NCBI GenBank assembly: GCA_020637805.1
Contig: JACKJU010000013.1
Coordinates: 1 to 64,000 of the forward strand
Source of the DNA: Nitratireductor sp.
Lineage (GTDB): Bacteria; Pseudomonadota; Alphaproteobacteria; Rhizobiales; Rhizobiaceae
Direction: 5' to 3'
Length of the DNA: 64,000 bases
In this document: piece after piece, positions 50,523 through 59,989 of the stretch
Numbering within the stretch: position 1 is the stretch's first letter
Layout: every line of letters starts with the position of its first letter
Notes under the pieces: generated by a model
Told to the model about the DNA's origin: nothing
The model's database searches: none
What the model saw: the letters and a program-made list of their open reading frames with translations, nothing else
Made by a program: the position numbers and the translations under genes

Positions 50523-51932
50523 ATGAAAATGCCTGCTGACATCGGCATCGTTCACTTCGTCGGAATCGGCGGCATCGGCATGAGCGGCATCGCCGAGGTG
50601 CTGCACAATCTGGGCTACAAGGTCCAGGGATCCGACATGAACGAGAGCGCCAATGTGGAGCGCCTTCGCGACAAGGGCATAACCGTACACATCGGACACC
50701 GGGCCGAGAACCTTGGCGATGCAGCAGTGGTGGTGGCATCATCCGCGATCAAGCAGGACAATCCCGAACGCATAGCAGCCCGCGAGCGCCGCATACCGCT
50801 GGTTCGCCGCGCCGAGATGCTGGCCGAACTCATGCGCTTCAAGAACGCGGTCGCGATTGGCGGCACGCACGGCAAGACCACGACCACCTCCATGGTGGGC
50901 ACGATCCTGGAAGCGGGCGGCCTTGATCCGACGGTCATCAATGGCGGTATCATCAACCATCTTGGCACCAATGTTCGCCTGGGCGATGGTGACTGGATGG
51001 TCTGCGAGGCGGACGAGTCCGACGGGACTTTTCTCAAGTTGCCTGCCGATGTTGCAGTGGTCACCAATATAGACCCGGAGCATCTCGACCATTACGGCGA
51101 CTACGACGCCGTGAAAAAGGCATTCCGCGATTTCGTCGAGAATGTGCCTTTCTATGGTTTCGCTGTTTGCTGCATCGATCACCCGGAAGTGCAGGCGATG
51201 GTCGCTCGAATCACCGACCGGCGCGTCGTCACCTATGGGCGCAACCCCCAGGCCGACATCCGCTTCTTCAATCTCAACATCTCGGGTGCGAAGAGTTCCT
51301 TCGATGTCGAAATTCGCGACCGCAAGCGCGGCGAAACGAAGACTGTCACCGGTCTTGAGCTGCCAATGGCAGGCATTCACAACGTGTCGAACGCGACTGC
51401 TGCGATTGCTGTGGCGCACGAACTTGGCGTGAACGAAGAGGGCATCCGCAAGGGCATTGCCGCGTTCTCCGGGGTCAAGCGCCGCTTCACCCATACCGGA
51501 AGCTGGAACGGCGTCGAGATATTCGATGATTACGGCCATCACCCGGTGGAGATTGCCGCCGTGCTTGCGGCAGCGCGGGCCGCCACCAATGGCAAGGTGA
51601 TGGCCATCAAGCAGCCGCACCGCTACACGCGGCTGCAAAGCCTGATGGGCGATTTCTGCTCCTGCTTCAACGATGCGGACACGGTGCTTGTCGCGCCGGT
51701 CTATTCCGCTGGCGAAAGCCCGATCGAGGGTGCCGACAACAAGGCGCTGGTTGCCGGTCTGCGTGCCGCCGGTCACCGCGATGCGCGCGTGATCTCGGCT
51801 GAGGGCGATGTTGCGCCGATTGTTCACCAGACAGCGAACCCGGGTGACTTCGTGATCTTTCTCGGTGCAGGCGACATCACCAAATGGGCCTATGCGCTTC
51901 CCGGCGCTCTTGCGGCGCTCGACGGCAACTGA
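50523..51932 (+). CDS. murC: UDP-MurNAc--L-alanine ligase MurC
   Basis: Adds L-Ala to UDP-MurNAc, the first peptide step; 469 residues, cytosolic. Landmarks are HFVGIGGIGMSGIAEVLHNLGYKVQGSD near residue 10, the P-loop GGTHGKTTTTSMVGTIL near 116, EADESDGTFLKL near 166, NIDPEHLDHYG near 185 and DDYGHHPVEIAAVLAAAR near 340. Start at 50523 (MKMPADIG) is chosen over the upstream open frame, which overlaps murG. Confidence 0.96.
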   Translation: MKMPADIGIVHFVGIGGIGMSGIAEVLHNLGYKVQGSDMNESANVERLRDKGITVHIGHRAENLGDAAVVVASSAIKQDNPERIAARERRIPLVRRAEMLAELMRFKNAVAIGGTHGKTTTTSMVGTILEAGGLDPTVINGGIINHLGTNVRLGDGDWMVCEADESDGTFLKLPADVAVVTNIDPEHLDHYGDYDAVKKAFRDFVENVPFYGFAVCCIDHPEVQAMVARITDRRVVTYGRNPQADIRFFNLNISGAKSSFDVEIRDRKRGETKTVTGLELPMAGIHNVSNATAAIAVAHELGVNEEGIRKGIAAFSGVKRRFTHTGSWNGVEIFDDYGHHPVEIAAVLAAARAATNGKVMAIKQPHRYTRLQSLMGDFCSCFNDADTVLVAPVYSAGESPIEGADNKALVAGLRAAGHRDARVISAEGDVAPIVHQTANPGDFVIFLGAGDITKWAYALPGALAALDGN

Positions 51933-51941
51933 GGGCGAAAC

Positions 51942-52913
51942 ATGCCGGGCCAGGCTCTTCTAGATAGTATATTGCCGCTGATGGATGGCCTGCGCGGGCG
52001 ATGCCAGGCGAATGCCCTGATGTCCAAGCTCACCTGGTTTCAGGTTGGCGGCCCGGCAGATGTCCTGTTCCAGCCTGCTGACGAGGAGGATCTTGCCTTC
52101 TTTCTTTCCCGGTTGCCGGAGGACATTCCGGTAACGGTGGTCGGCGTCGGCTCCAATCTCCTGGTGCGGGATGGCGGCATCGAAGGCGTTGTCATACGGC
52201 TCGGCGCGAAGGGCTTCGGCCAGGTGGAGCACATTGGCGGACTACGGTTGAGGGCAGGCGCCGCGGTACTTGACAAGAAACTGGCCGCCGAGGCGCTGGC
52301 CCATGGGATTGGCGGCTTTGCATTCTACCATGGTATTCCGGGGGGAATTGGCGGCGCACTCAGGATGAATGCCGGTGCCAACGGCACGGAGACAACCAAT
52401 CGTGTCGTTGAAGTCACGGCCATAGACCGGCAGGGCGGGCGGCATGTGCTCTCGCATGAAGACATGGGGTACACCTACCGTCATTCCGCCGTGCCATCCG
52501 ATCTCATTTTCACCTCGGCGGTTTTCGAGGGCGTCGACGAACCGCGCGAGAAGATCGAGGCGGACATGGCGGCGGTCCAGCATCACCGCGAGACCGTTCA
52601 GCCCGTAAAGGAAAAAACCGGCGGCTCGACCTTCAAGAATCCCGCGGGACATTCAGCCTGGCGGCTTGTCGACGAGGCAGGGCTGAGGGGCTTCCAGGTT
52701 GGCGGCGCACAGATGAGCGAGATGCATTGCAACTTCATGATCAACACCGGTGCCGCCACGGCTCTCGATCTTGAAACTCTGGGTGAAACTGTGCGTCGAA
52801 GGGTCTTGGAAAATTCGGCGATTCAGCTAGAGTGGGAAATCAAGCGCATCGGGCGATTTGCCGAGGGTCAGACCAGACCGGCGTCGATCGATGACCGAAG
52901 AGCGGGCGCGTAG
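51942..52913 (+). CDS. murB: UDP-N-acetylenolpyruvoylglucosamine reductase MurB
   Basis: Reduces UDP-GlcNAc-enolpyruvate to UDP-MurNAc with FAD and NADPH; 323 residues, type II MurB. Landmarks: TWFQVGGPADVLFQPADEEDL near residue 30, VGVGSNLLVRDGGI near 66, GIPGGIGGALRMNAGANG near 127 with FAD contacts, YRHSAVPSDLIFTSAVFEG near 183, and GGSTFKNPAGHSAWRLVDEAGLRGF near 225 where the serine is the general acid. Followed by an unusually long structured gap before ddl. Confidence 0.95.
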   Translation: MPGQALLDSILPLMDGLRGRCQANALMSKLTWFQVGGPADVLFQPADEEDLAFFLSRLPEDIPVTVVGVGSNLLVRDGGIEGVVIRLGAKGFGQVEHIGGLRLRAGAAVLDKKLAAEALAHGIGGFAFYHGIPGGIGGALRMNAGANGTETTNRVVEVTAIDRQGGRHVLSHEDMGYTYRHSAVPSDLIFTSAVFEGVDEPREKIEADMAAVQHHRETVQPVKEKTGGSTFKNPAGHSAWRLVDEAGLRGFQVGGAQMSEMHCNFMINTGAATALDLETLGETVRRRVLENSAIQLEWEIKRIGRFAEGQTRPASIDDRRAGA

Positions 52914-53025
52914 GACGAGGCGGCAGGCGGCGGAGCAGGCCGGAAGTCCATAGCCCGAACAATGCGGCAACACCGGCCAAAGCCGGGGCAGTATCCGACA
53001 GGGAAGCGAAATACACTCGCCTGAA

Positions 53026-53086
53026 CCTCCGTATGGGGAGGCTCCGGGACGGGTGGATTCTGATTCCGGCTTCCGTTGGGAGCCTC
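53026..53086 (+). promoter_or_regulatory. Competing hairpins in the murB-ddl gap
   Basis: CCTCC (53026-53030) can pair with GGAGG (53037-53041). GAGGCTCC (53038-53045) can pair with GGAGCCTC (53079-53086). The two stems share bases, so only one can form at a time. They lie about 90 bases before the ddl start, in a 264-base gap in an otherwise closely packed cluster. Confidence 0.4.
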
Positions 53087-53177
53087 ATGACCAGCCCATG
53101 TAGAGGGCGGCAAAACATCCGGCCACTTGGGTGGTCAAAACGGGACCGCAATCTGGGGTCCAAGACGGGGAATGCGT

Positions 53178-54104
53178 ATGAGTTCGAAACACGTTGCGGT
53201 GTTGATGGGGGGATGGTCTTCGGAAAGACCGGTGTCGCTTGCTTCCGGGAAACCGTGCGCGGATGCACTTGAGCGCGCAGGCTTCCAGGTCACCCGCATC
53301 GATGTCGGCAGAGACATCGTCGAGGTCCTCAAGGACACGAAGCCCGATGTCGTCTTCAACGCACTGCACGGCCCGTTCGGCGAGGATGGCGGTATCCAGG
53401 CGATCCTGGAACTTCTTGAAATTCCCTACACGCATTCAGGCCTTCTGGCCTCGGCCCTTGCGATGGACAAGGAGAAGGCCAAGACCGTAGCGCGGCGGGC
53501 TGGCGTTCCAGTCGCCGAAGCCAAGGTCATGAACCGGCTCGAAGCGGCAGAAAAGCACGTGATGAAGCCGCCTTACGTCATCAAGCCGGTCGCCGAAGGA
53601 TCATCTTTCGGGGTGCTGATCGTGCGCGAGGACATGTCCAATCCACCCCAGGAACTGTATTCGAAGGAATGGCCATATGGCGAGCGAATCATGGTGGAAA
53701 GGTTCATTTCCGGGCGCGAGCTGACCTGCGCCGTGATGGGCAATGTGGCGCTTGGCGTGACGGAAATTGTGCCGCAGGGTCACAGCTTCTACGATTTCGA
53801 TGCAAAATATGCGGAAGGCGGCTCCAAACACGTGCTGCCGGCAGAAATTAAACCAAATATTTACCAAAAGATTCAGACACTGGCGCTCAAGGCACACGAG
53901 GCCATTGGCTGCAGGGGCGTATCGCGGTCGGACTTCCGTTTAGACGACGGTCCGGCGGGAACCGGAGAGTTGATCTGGCTCGAGGTCAATACGCAGCCCG
54001 GCATGACCCCAACCTCGCTTGTACCTGAAATGGCCCTGCACGCAGGCCACAGTTTCGAGGAATTCCTGACCTGGATGGTGGAGGACGCATCGTGCAACAG
54101 GTAG
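53178..54104 (+). CDS. ddl: D-alanine--D-alanine ligase
   Basis: Makes D-Ala-D-Ala for the peptidoglycan stem; 308 residues, cytosolic, ATP-grasp fold. Landmarks are VLMGGWSSERPVSLASGK near residue 7, VVFNALHGPFGEDGGIQAILELLEIPYTHSG near 58, PYVIKPVAEGSSFGV near 130, GRELTCAVMG near 175 and LEVNTQPGMTPTSLVPEMA near 270. Start at 53178 is chosen because GGGGA lies six bases upstream and the length is standard; upstream in-frame starts are less likely. The gene's end overlaps ftsQ by 13 bases. Confidence 0.95.
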   Translation: MSSKHVAVLMGGWSSERPVSLASGKPCADALERAGFQVTRIDVGRDIVEVLKDTKPDVVFNALHGPFGEDGGIQAILELLEIPYTHSGLLASALAMDKEKAKTVARRAGVPVAEAKVMNRLEAAEKHVMKPPYVIKPVAEGSSFGVLIVREDMSNPPQELYSKEWPYGERIMVERFISGRELTCAVMGNVALGVTEIVPQGHSFYDFDAKYAEGGSKHVLPAEIKPNIYQKIQTLALKAHEAIGCRGVSRSDFRLDDGPAGTGELIWLEVNTQPGMTPTSLVPEMALHAGHSFEEFLTWMVEDASCNR

Positions 54105-55027
54105 GCCCGCGGGCCAACCAGATGGGACGCTACATCACGCCGGAAGCGATTGCCGTTTCCGAGCGCGGAAGCGTTTTGCCGAAGTTCCTGCGCAAACCGG
54201 CGCGGCAGGCGAGCCGCCTGCTGAATGGCGGGTTCCACGTTTCCGGGCGCGGGCTTGCCATATTCGGCATTCTGTTTGCAGTCGCGACTGCGGGTGCGGG
54301 CCTCGTTGCCAACGGGCAGGCGGATGTCGTGCTGGCGCGTGTTGCACCGATAATCGGCCTGAAGAACATTTCCTATGACATTACCGGCGCGGTCGAAACT
54401 TCGCAGATCGACGTGATGACCACCATTGCGCCACTGGCACAGGGGTCGCTTCTCACTTTGAGCGCGAAAGCAGCTCGCGACGCACTGATCGAGCTTCCCT
54501 GGGTTGCCGACGCCACGGTGACAAAGCGTTTTCCCGACCGGCTTTCGATCAATCTCGTGGAGCGTTCGGCATTCGCCATCTGGCAGGACGGCGACGGCCT
54601 GCATCTTGTTGATCGCGAGGGCAGGGTTCTCGGTGATTACGATGGCCGGCCCGGCATACTTCCGCTCGTCGTCGGCCAGGGGGCAGGCGATGAAGCCGCC
54701 GAAATCGTCGCATCGGTTTCGCGCTACCCGCAGATTTCCTCCAAGGTCCGGGCATACCAGCGTGTTGGCAGCAGGCGCTGGGACCTGCAGCTCGAGAACG
54801 GAATACAGGTGCTGCTGCCCGAAAACGGGCTGGAGGCAGGGCTTTCCAGGCTCGCGCAGCTGGACGAGGAAAAGGACATCTTCAACCGCGCCGTGGAGCG
54901 CATCGATCTCAGGTCAGATGACCGGGTGGTCTTCCGGCTGGAGCAGGGTGCAGCCGACGCAATGCGCGAAGTGCGCGAGGAGCAGATAAAGCGAATGGAA
55001 AAAGCCAAGAGGGAGCGCCAGATATGA
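54092..55027 (+). CDS. ftsQ: Cell division protein FtsQ
   Basis: A 311-residue bitopic divisome protein. A cytosolic N-terminus of about 55 residues and one transmembrane helix (GLAIFGILFAVATAGAGLVA, about 53-72) precede the POTRA domain (about 90-160, KNISYDITGAVETSQIDVMTTI). The beta domain follows, with LPWVADATVTKRFPDRLSINLVERSAFAIWQ. The C-terminus ends in a charged helix. It starts with GTG at 54092, overlapping ddl. Links FtsL/FtsB to the rest of the divisome. Confidence 0.94.
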   Translation: MQQVGPRANQMGRYITPEAIAVSERGSVLPKFLRKPARQASRLLNGGFHVSGRGLAIFGILFAVATAGAGLVANGQADVVLARVAPIIGLKNISYDITGAVETSQIDVMTTIAPLAQGSLLTLSAKAARDALIELPWVADATVTKRFPDRLSINLVERSAFAIWQDGDGLHLVDREGRVLGDYDGRPGILPLVVGQGAGDEAAEIVASVSRYPQISSKVRAYQRVGSRRWDLQLENGIQVLLPENGLEAGLSRLAQLDEEKDIFNRAVERIDLRSDDRVVFRLEQGAADAMREVREEQIKRMEKAKRERQI

Positions 55028-56352
55028 GCCTGCTCAACTCCGGTTTTGTTCCGCGCATGAAGCCGCTTTCCAGCCGCAAACCCACGGTGGTTAGCGTTCT
55101 CGACGTTGGCACGTCGAAAATCTGCTGCATCATCGCAAATCTCACCCCGCGCCAGCAAAGCTCCGTCTTGCCAGGCCGTACCCACCATGTCGAAGTGATC
55201 GGAATAGGTCACCAGCGTTCGCGCGGCATCAAGTCAGGCGTGGTCGTCGATCTCGACGGGGCGGAACAGGCGATCCGGCATGCGGTTGAGACCGCGGAAC
55301 GGATGGCGGGCGTGACGGTGGAATCGCTGATCGTCAATGTTTCCTCGGGACGCCTCTTCTCCGAGGCCTTTTCCGCAGACATATCGATCGGTGGACACGA
55401 AATCAGCGAGGCAGACATTTCGCAGGTCCTGAGAGCCGGCGCAGAACATGCGCTGGCGCCGGAACGTTCGGTCGTTCATTCCCTGCCGATCGGCTACACG
55501 CTGGACGGGGAAACAGGCATTCTCGACCCGCGCGGCATGATCGGCGATACGCTCGGCGTCGACATGCATGTGCTGACAGCCGAAAACGCGCCGCTGCGCA
55601 ATCTAGAACTGTGCATCAACAGGGCACATCTTTCCGTCGAGGCGATGGTGGCGACGCCATATGCTTCCGGCCTTGCTGCTCTGGTTGATGACGAAACCGA
55701 GATGGGTTCGGCCTGCATCGACATGGGCGGCGGCACCACCACGCTTTCGGTATTTCTCAATCGCCGTTTCATCTACTGCGATGCGATTGCCATTGGCGGC
55801 AATCACGTGACGATGGATCTGGCACGGGGTCTTTCGACCCGGCTCGACGATGCCGAGCGGCTCAAGGTGCTGCACGGCACGGTTCTGGGCGGCGCGTGCG
55901 ACGACGACGATCTCGTATCGGTTCCCGGCATCGACGACAGCGAGAACGACTACCACCAGCAGGTTTCGAGGGCCCAGATCACCAGGATCATCCGTCCGCG
56001 CGTCGAGGAGACGCTGGAACTGATCCGCGACCGGCTGGCGCGGTCTGGTTTTGCAGACGCAGTGGGCAAGCGGGTCGTGCTGACGGGCGGCGCGGCGCAA
56101 CTGGGCGGCATGGGCGAACTGGCCCGGCGGATCCTTTCCAAGAATGTGCGCATCGGCAGGCCCATGGGGATTGCCGGAATGCCGGAGGCGGCCAAGGGGC
56201 CTGCCTTTTCGACTGCGGTCGGCCTGATGGTCTATCCGCAGATTTCACAGATAGAGTGCCATACGACTGGGTTTCAGAGGCATGCGGGCCTGCTGACCGG
56301 CACCGGCGGCACTTTTTCACGCCTTGGCCACTGGCTGAAGGCAAGCTTTTGA
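55024..56352 (+). CDS. ftsA: Cell division protein FtsA
   Basis: An actin-like ATPase that tethers FtsZ to the membrane; 442 residues. Landmarks are SVLDVGTSKICCIIA near residue 28 (phosphate 1), the SHS2/1C region near 90-170, CIDMGGGTTTLSVF near 235 (phosphate 2), and VLTGGAAQLGGMGELARRIL near 355. The C-terminal amphipathic membrane helix reads FSRLGHWLKASF. ATGA overlap with ftsQ. Intact, in contrast to the neighbouring ftsZ. Confidence 0.96.
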   Translation: MSLLNSGFVPRMKPLSSRKPTVVSVLDVGTSKICCIIANLTPRQQSSVLPGRTHHVEVIGIGHQRSRGIKSGVVVDLDGAEQAIRHAVETAERMAGVTVESLIVNVSSGRLFSEAFSADISIGGHEISEADISQVLRAGAEHALAPERSVVHSLPIGYTLDGETGILDPRGMIGDTLGVDMHVLTAENAPLRNLELCINRAHLSVEAMVATPYASGLAALVDDETEMGSACIDMGGGTTTLSVFLNRRFIYCDAIAIGGNHVTMDLARGLSTRLDDAERLKVLHGTVLGGACDDDDLVSVPGIDDSENDYHQQVSRAQITRIIRPRVEETLELIRDRLARSGFADAVGKRVVLTGGAAQLGGMGELARRILSKNVRIGRPMGIAGMPEAAKGPAFSTAVGLMVYPQISQIECHTTGFQRHAGLLTGTGGTFSRLGHWLKASF

Positions 56353-56367
56353 GTGCGGCAACTCCGA

Positions 56368-56383
56368 GCCGGTGAAAACCGGC
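56368..56383 (+). promoter_or_regulatory. Hairpin in the ftsA-ftsZ gap
   Basis: GCCGGT-gaaa-ACCGGC, a 6-bp stem with a GNRA-type loop, followed by AAGGA. Its arms are identical to the metF leader hairpin at 20944. It lies 62 bases before the ftsZ start. Confidence 0.4.
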
Positions 56384-56444
56384 AAGGAACAACAGGTTCT
56401 GGCTGGGCTGAGGGTCTTTCCGGAACAAGTTTGGAGACGAGGAA

Positions 56445-58173
56445 ATGACTATCAATCTGCAGAAGCCCGACATCCGGGAACTGAAGCCGAAGATTACCGT
56501 CTTTGGCGTTGGCGGCGGCGGCGGCAATGCCGTCAACAACATGATCAATGGCGGTCTTGAAGGCGTCGATTTCGTCTGTGCGAATACCGATGCACAGGCG
56601 CTGACCATGTCGAAAGCCGAAAAGATCATCCAGCTTGGCCACGGGCAACCCAGGGTCTCGGTGCCGGTTCGCAGCCGGAAGTGGGCCGCCAGGCCGCAGA
56701 GGAATGCCTGGATGAAATCCAGGATTACCTGCAGGGCACGCATATGGCCTTCGTCACGGCAGGCATGGGTGGCGGCACCGGAACGGGTGCGGCTCCTGTC
56801 GTTGCACGCGCAGCACGCGAACTTGGCATTCTGACCGTCGGCGTGGTCACCAAACCCTTCCAGTTCGAGGGTCAGCGCCGCATGCGCACCGCCGAGGACG
56901 GCATTCTGGAACTCCAGAAGAACGTCGACACGCTCATCGTCATTCCAAACCAGAACCTGTTCCGCATCGCCAATGACAAGACTACCTTCGCAGATGCGTT
57001 CGGAATGGCCGACCAGGTCCTCTATTCCGGCGTTTCCTGCATCACTGACCTGATGGTCAAGGAAGGCCTCATCAACCTCGATTTTGCCGATGTTCGCTCC
57101 GTCATGCGCGAGATGGGCAAGGCGATGATGGGAACCGGCGAGGCTTCCGGCGACGGACGCGCGATGCAGGCTGCTGAAGCAGCGATTTCCAACCCGCTGC
57201 TCGATGAAACCTCGATGCGCGGCGCGCAGGGACCCTGATCTCGATCACCGGTGGCCGCGACATGACGCTGTTCGAGGTGGACGAGGCTGCCACGCGCATC
57301 CGCGAGGAAGTCGATTCGGAAGCCAACATCATCGTTGGCGCAACCTTCGACGAGAGCCTGGACGGGATCTTCCGCGTTTCGGTTGTCGCCACCGGCATCG
57401 ACAATTCCGCGATGACCGCCAAACCGGTTGTCCAGCCCGGCCGCACCGAGGCAATCGCCCGTCCTGCGGTCATGGCGCAGAAACCGGCAACTCCGCAGGC
57501 AGCTCCGGCTTCCCAGCCGATCGCAATGGGCATTCCGCAGAAACCTGCGGCTCCGGTTGCATCTCCCGCGGCGTCCAGGCCTGCCCAGCCGATGCCGGCA
57601 CCGGCAGCTGTCGAGAAGAACGGCGTAAAGATCGAGCCGCTGAAGCGCAGTGCCGAACCGAACCCGCGCGAAATGGAAGATGAGTTCCGGGACGCTCTCG
57701 AAGCTGAACTGATGCCCAGGGAGACCACCTTCGTTCCGCCGGCTGCACAGCGTCCGGACCGTCCGGTTGCCGCCCAGCGTGTGCCCCAGGTCGAGGATTT
57801 CCCGGCGATCGCCCGCACGGCAACCGAAGCCCCGCGCGCAGCGCAGACCGAACAAAAGCGCGAAGGCAGCCCGATGAGCCTGCTCCAGAAGCTGAAAACC
57901 GGGTTTGGCGTTCGCGAAGAACACCACAATCCGGCTCCCGCTGAGCGGGCGGAGCCTGCACGCGCCGAAATGCCGGTTCGTGCACAGCCGCAGCCACAAC
58001 CGGTTCCGGCACCTCAGCCGCGTCCGGCAGTTGCGGCACAGGCTGCCGACAATCCGTATGCACCCAAGGGCAACCTCGACCAGACAGGCCGTCCGACCTC
58101 GCCGCAGCCGCGCTCACTGCACGACGACGACGAGCTGGAAATCCCGGCCTTCCTGCGCCGCCAGGCCAACTGA
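56445..58173 (+). pseudogene. ftsZ: Cell division protein FtsZ, split by two one-base deletions
   Basis: Tubulin-like GTPase that forms the Z ring. Segment 1 (56445-56639) encodes the normal N-terminus with ITVFGVGGGGGNAVNNMI. Segment 2 (56648-57232) encodes GSQPEVGR through the GTP signature TAGMGGGTGTGAAPVVA to DETSMRGAQG. Segment 3 (57235-58173) encodes ISITGGRDMTLFEVDEAA through the variable linker to the C-terminal FtsA-binding peptide DDELEIPAFLRRQAN. Between segments 1 and 2 there are 8 bases where homologues have 9; between 2 and 3 one base is again missing and a TGA follows at once. All three segments look fully conserved, so either the sequence has errors or the gene was broken very recently. 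Confidence 0.9.
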
Positions 58174-58474
58174 TACAGGGCTGTAATCCAGCTTGAAACC
58201 AAATACCCGCAATGCGCCTGCATTGCGGGTTTCCGTTTTGTTAACTTCCTGTTTGTAAAGTGGAAAGGGTTACGTCGGGGAATGCCAAAATAGGTAACAA
58301 ATCGTAAGAAAGCGTGATTTGGTTCCAGGCGAGTGTATATGTACACATGTCGCTGCCAGATAACCGCAAAAAAGCCCGATTCCGATACAGGGCCTGCGGA
58401 AAGGGGGGCAAGGGTTCGCTGCTTGAAGTGCCGTGAACCGCATTTGCCGGAAAAACCGATAACAAGGCAGGGAC
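58174..58474. other. ftsZ-lpxC intergenic region
   Basis: About 300 bases without a gene. It begins with a strong terminator hairpin (58205-58240). The remainder should hold the lpxC promoter; TGTATATGTACACA near 58334 is a partly symmetric element of unknown role. Confidence 0.6.
58205..58240 (+). terminator. Intrinsic terminator after ftsZ
   Basis: An 11-bp perfect stem ACCCGCAATGC / GCATTGCGGGT with a four-base loop, followed by TTTCCGTTTTG. It closes the dcw transcript before lpxC. Confidence 0.85.
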
Positions 58475-59431
58475 ATGGGGAACGTAGTACTAGGTTACCA
58501 GACCACCCTCAGGGAAAAAGCGGAATTCAGCGGAATAGGCGTTCATTCGGGACAGCCGGTATCGCTGGTAATGCACCCTGCAGAAGCCAATACAGGTATC
58601 ATCTTTTCGGTAACCTGCCCGCGCACCGGTGATGTGCGTGACATTCCCGCGACCCTGGGCTCCATCGGGGCCACCGATCTTTGCACTGTGCTGGGCGATC
58701 CGTCCGGCATTTTTATTGCGACCGTCGAGCACCTCATGGCTGCCATCCGGGCGCTTAACCTCGACAACGCCATCATCGACGTTGACGCCTACGAGGTGCC
58801 GGTTCTCGACGGAAGTTCGCGTCCGTTCGTGGAAGGCATCCAGCAGGCTGGTATCGTCGAACTGAAAGAGCCGCGCGTCTATATCCGCGTCAAGAAACCG
58901 GTTCGCATCAGCATGGGTGCATCCTGGGCCGAGTTCGTTCCGCATGAGGGGACCCGCTTCGAAGTCGATATCGATTTCGATTGCCCGACCATCGGCCGTC
59001 AGTCGCATGTCTGCGATCTTTCCGCCGAGAGCTTTTCACGCGATGTTTCGGCTGCACGCACCTTCGGTTTCATGAAGGACGTCGAGCGCCTCTGGGCAGC
59101 GGGCTTTGCCCTTGGCTCCTCGCTCGAGAATTCCGTCGTCATCGGAGACGACAACAAGATCATCAATCCCGAGGGCCTGCGCTACAAGGACGAGTTCGTT
59201 CGCCACAAGCTGCTGGATGCAGTTGGCGATATCGCTCTTGCAGGCGCGCCGATTCTCGGTGCCTTCCGCTCCTACCGTGGCGGCCACAAGCTCAACTCGA
59301 TGATGCTGAAAGCCCTGTTTGCGGATGCTTCCGCCTACGAATTCGTGGAGGCCGCAGCATCTCAGGCTCGCGTTTCCTACAATGAACTCGTTGCGGTCAG
59401 CGCTCCGGCATATGCTGCCGACCTGAGCTGA
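58475..59431 (+). CDS. lpxC: UDP-3-O-acyl-N-acetylglucosamine deacetylase
   Basis: Zinc amidase for the committed step of lipid A synthesis; 318 residues, cytosolic. Landmarks are YQTTLREKAEFSGIGVHSGQPV near residue 6, the zinc-ligand segment VEHLMAAIRALNLDNAII near 84, VPVLDGSSRPFVEGI near 108, the KDVERLWAAGFALGSSLENSVV region near 200, RHKLLDAVGDIALAGAPI near 245 and FRSYRGGHKLNSMML near 270 with the catalytic His. Preceded by CAGGGAC. Shows this organism makes lipid A. Confidence 0.96.
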   Translation: MGNVVLGYQTTLREKAEFSGIGVHSGQPVSLVMHPAEANTGIIFSVTCPRTGDVRDIPATLGSIGATDLCTVLGDPSGIFIATVEHLMAAIRALNLDNAIIDVDAYEVPVLDGSSRPFVEGIQQAGIVELKEPRVYIRVKKPVRISMGASWAEFVPHEGTRFEVDIDFDCPTIGRQSHVCDLSAESFSRDVSAARTFGFMKDVERLWAAGFALGSSLENSVVIGDDNKIINPEGLRYKDEFVRHKLLDAVGDIALAGAPILGAFRSYRGGHKLNSMMLKALFADASAYEFVEAAASQARVSYNELVAVSAPAYAADLS

Positions 59432-59989
59432 GCCGGGTTGATTTGATCCGGCTGCAAGTGGCGGCCACGAATCCCGGTTCACGCCAAATCCCGTTTCAAT
59501 TGCATATCTGCAACACTTCCCCGAAAGCCTCTTCCGCGCCTTATTCCGGCGACAATTGGTTGCGACAGCCGTTGTACTCGATGCAGCTGGCTGTTTTTTC
59601 ATGGCTGACTGCGCAGAATGTGCCGGGTATAGCATGCCGCAGGTCTATTGGTTTTGACGGCGAAAACTGGTATCAGGCTATCGCGCCTGGCGCTGTTTCC
59701 TGATCCGTCAATCGGACAGCAGGCAGACAGGCGCAAGATGTTGAAATAACTGGTGCACCATCGCATTTGACCCGGTTGCGGGAATGCATGCAATGAGGCG
59801 CCGGGCATTCAAGGTCCGGATGTTGAGAACAACACGGACAAGACGGGAAACGCCGGCAAGGCAAGGGGAGGTTCGTTCAGGCGAACACGAGATGCCCGCC
59901 GGTTTGCAATGAGAGACGCATTGCTGCGTCAGGTTCTATGGATGGCGGAGCGTATTGTCCGCCAATGAGGCAGGGACATTCGACAAGTG
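59432..59989. other. lpxC-bamD intergenic region, no gene seen
   Basis: About 560 bases. Two hairpins stand out: AGCCGG ... CCGGCT (59431-59453) directly after the lpxC stop, and GGCGGA-gcgtattg-TCCGCC about 25 bases before the bamD start. No open frame here has a ribosome binding site or protein-like sequence. The length is unusual for this gene order and may hold promoters or a small RNA. Confidence 0.5.

Noticed and set aside
52840..53272. Short frames in the murB-ddl gap as a missing dcw gene
   Set aside because: No ribosome binding site, no family resemblance, and they overlap flanking coding ends.
56640..57238. Programmed frameshifting to make full-length FtsZ
   Set aside because: Both joins need a -1 shift, but there is no slippery heptamer at the first and the CCC-TGA context at the second does not allow good re-pairing; FtsZ is not known to use frameshifting.
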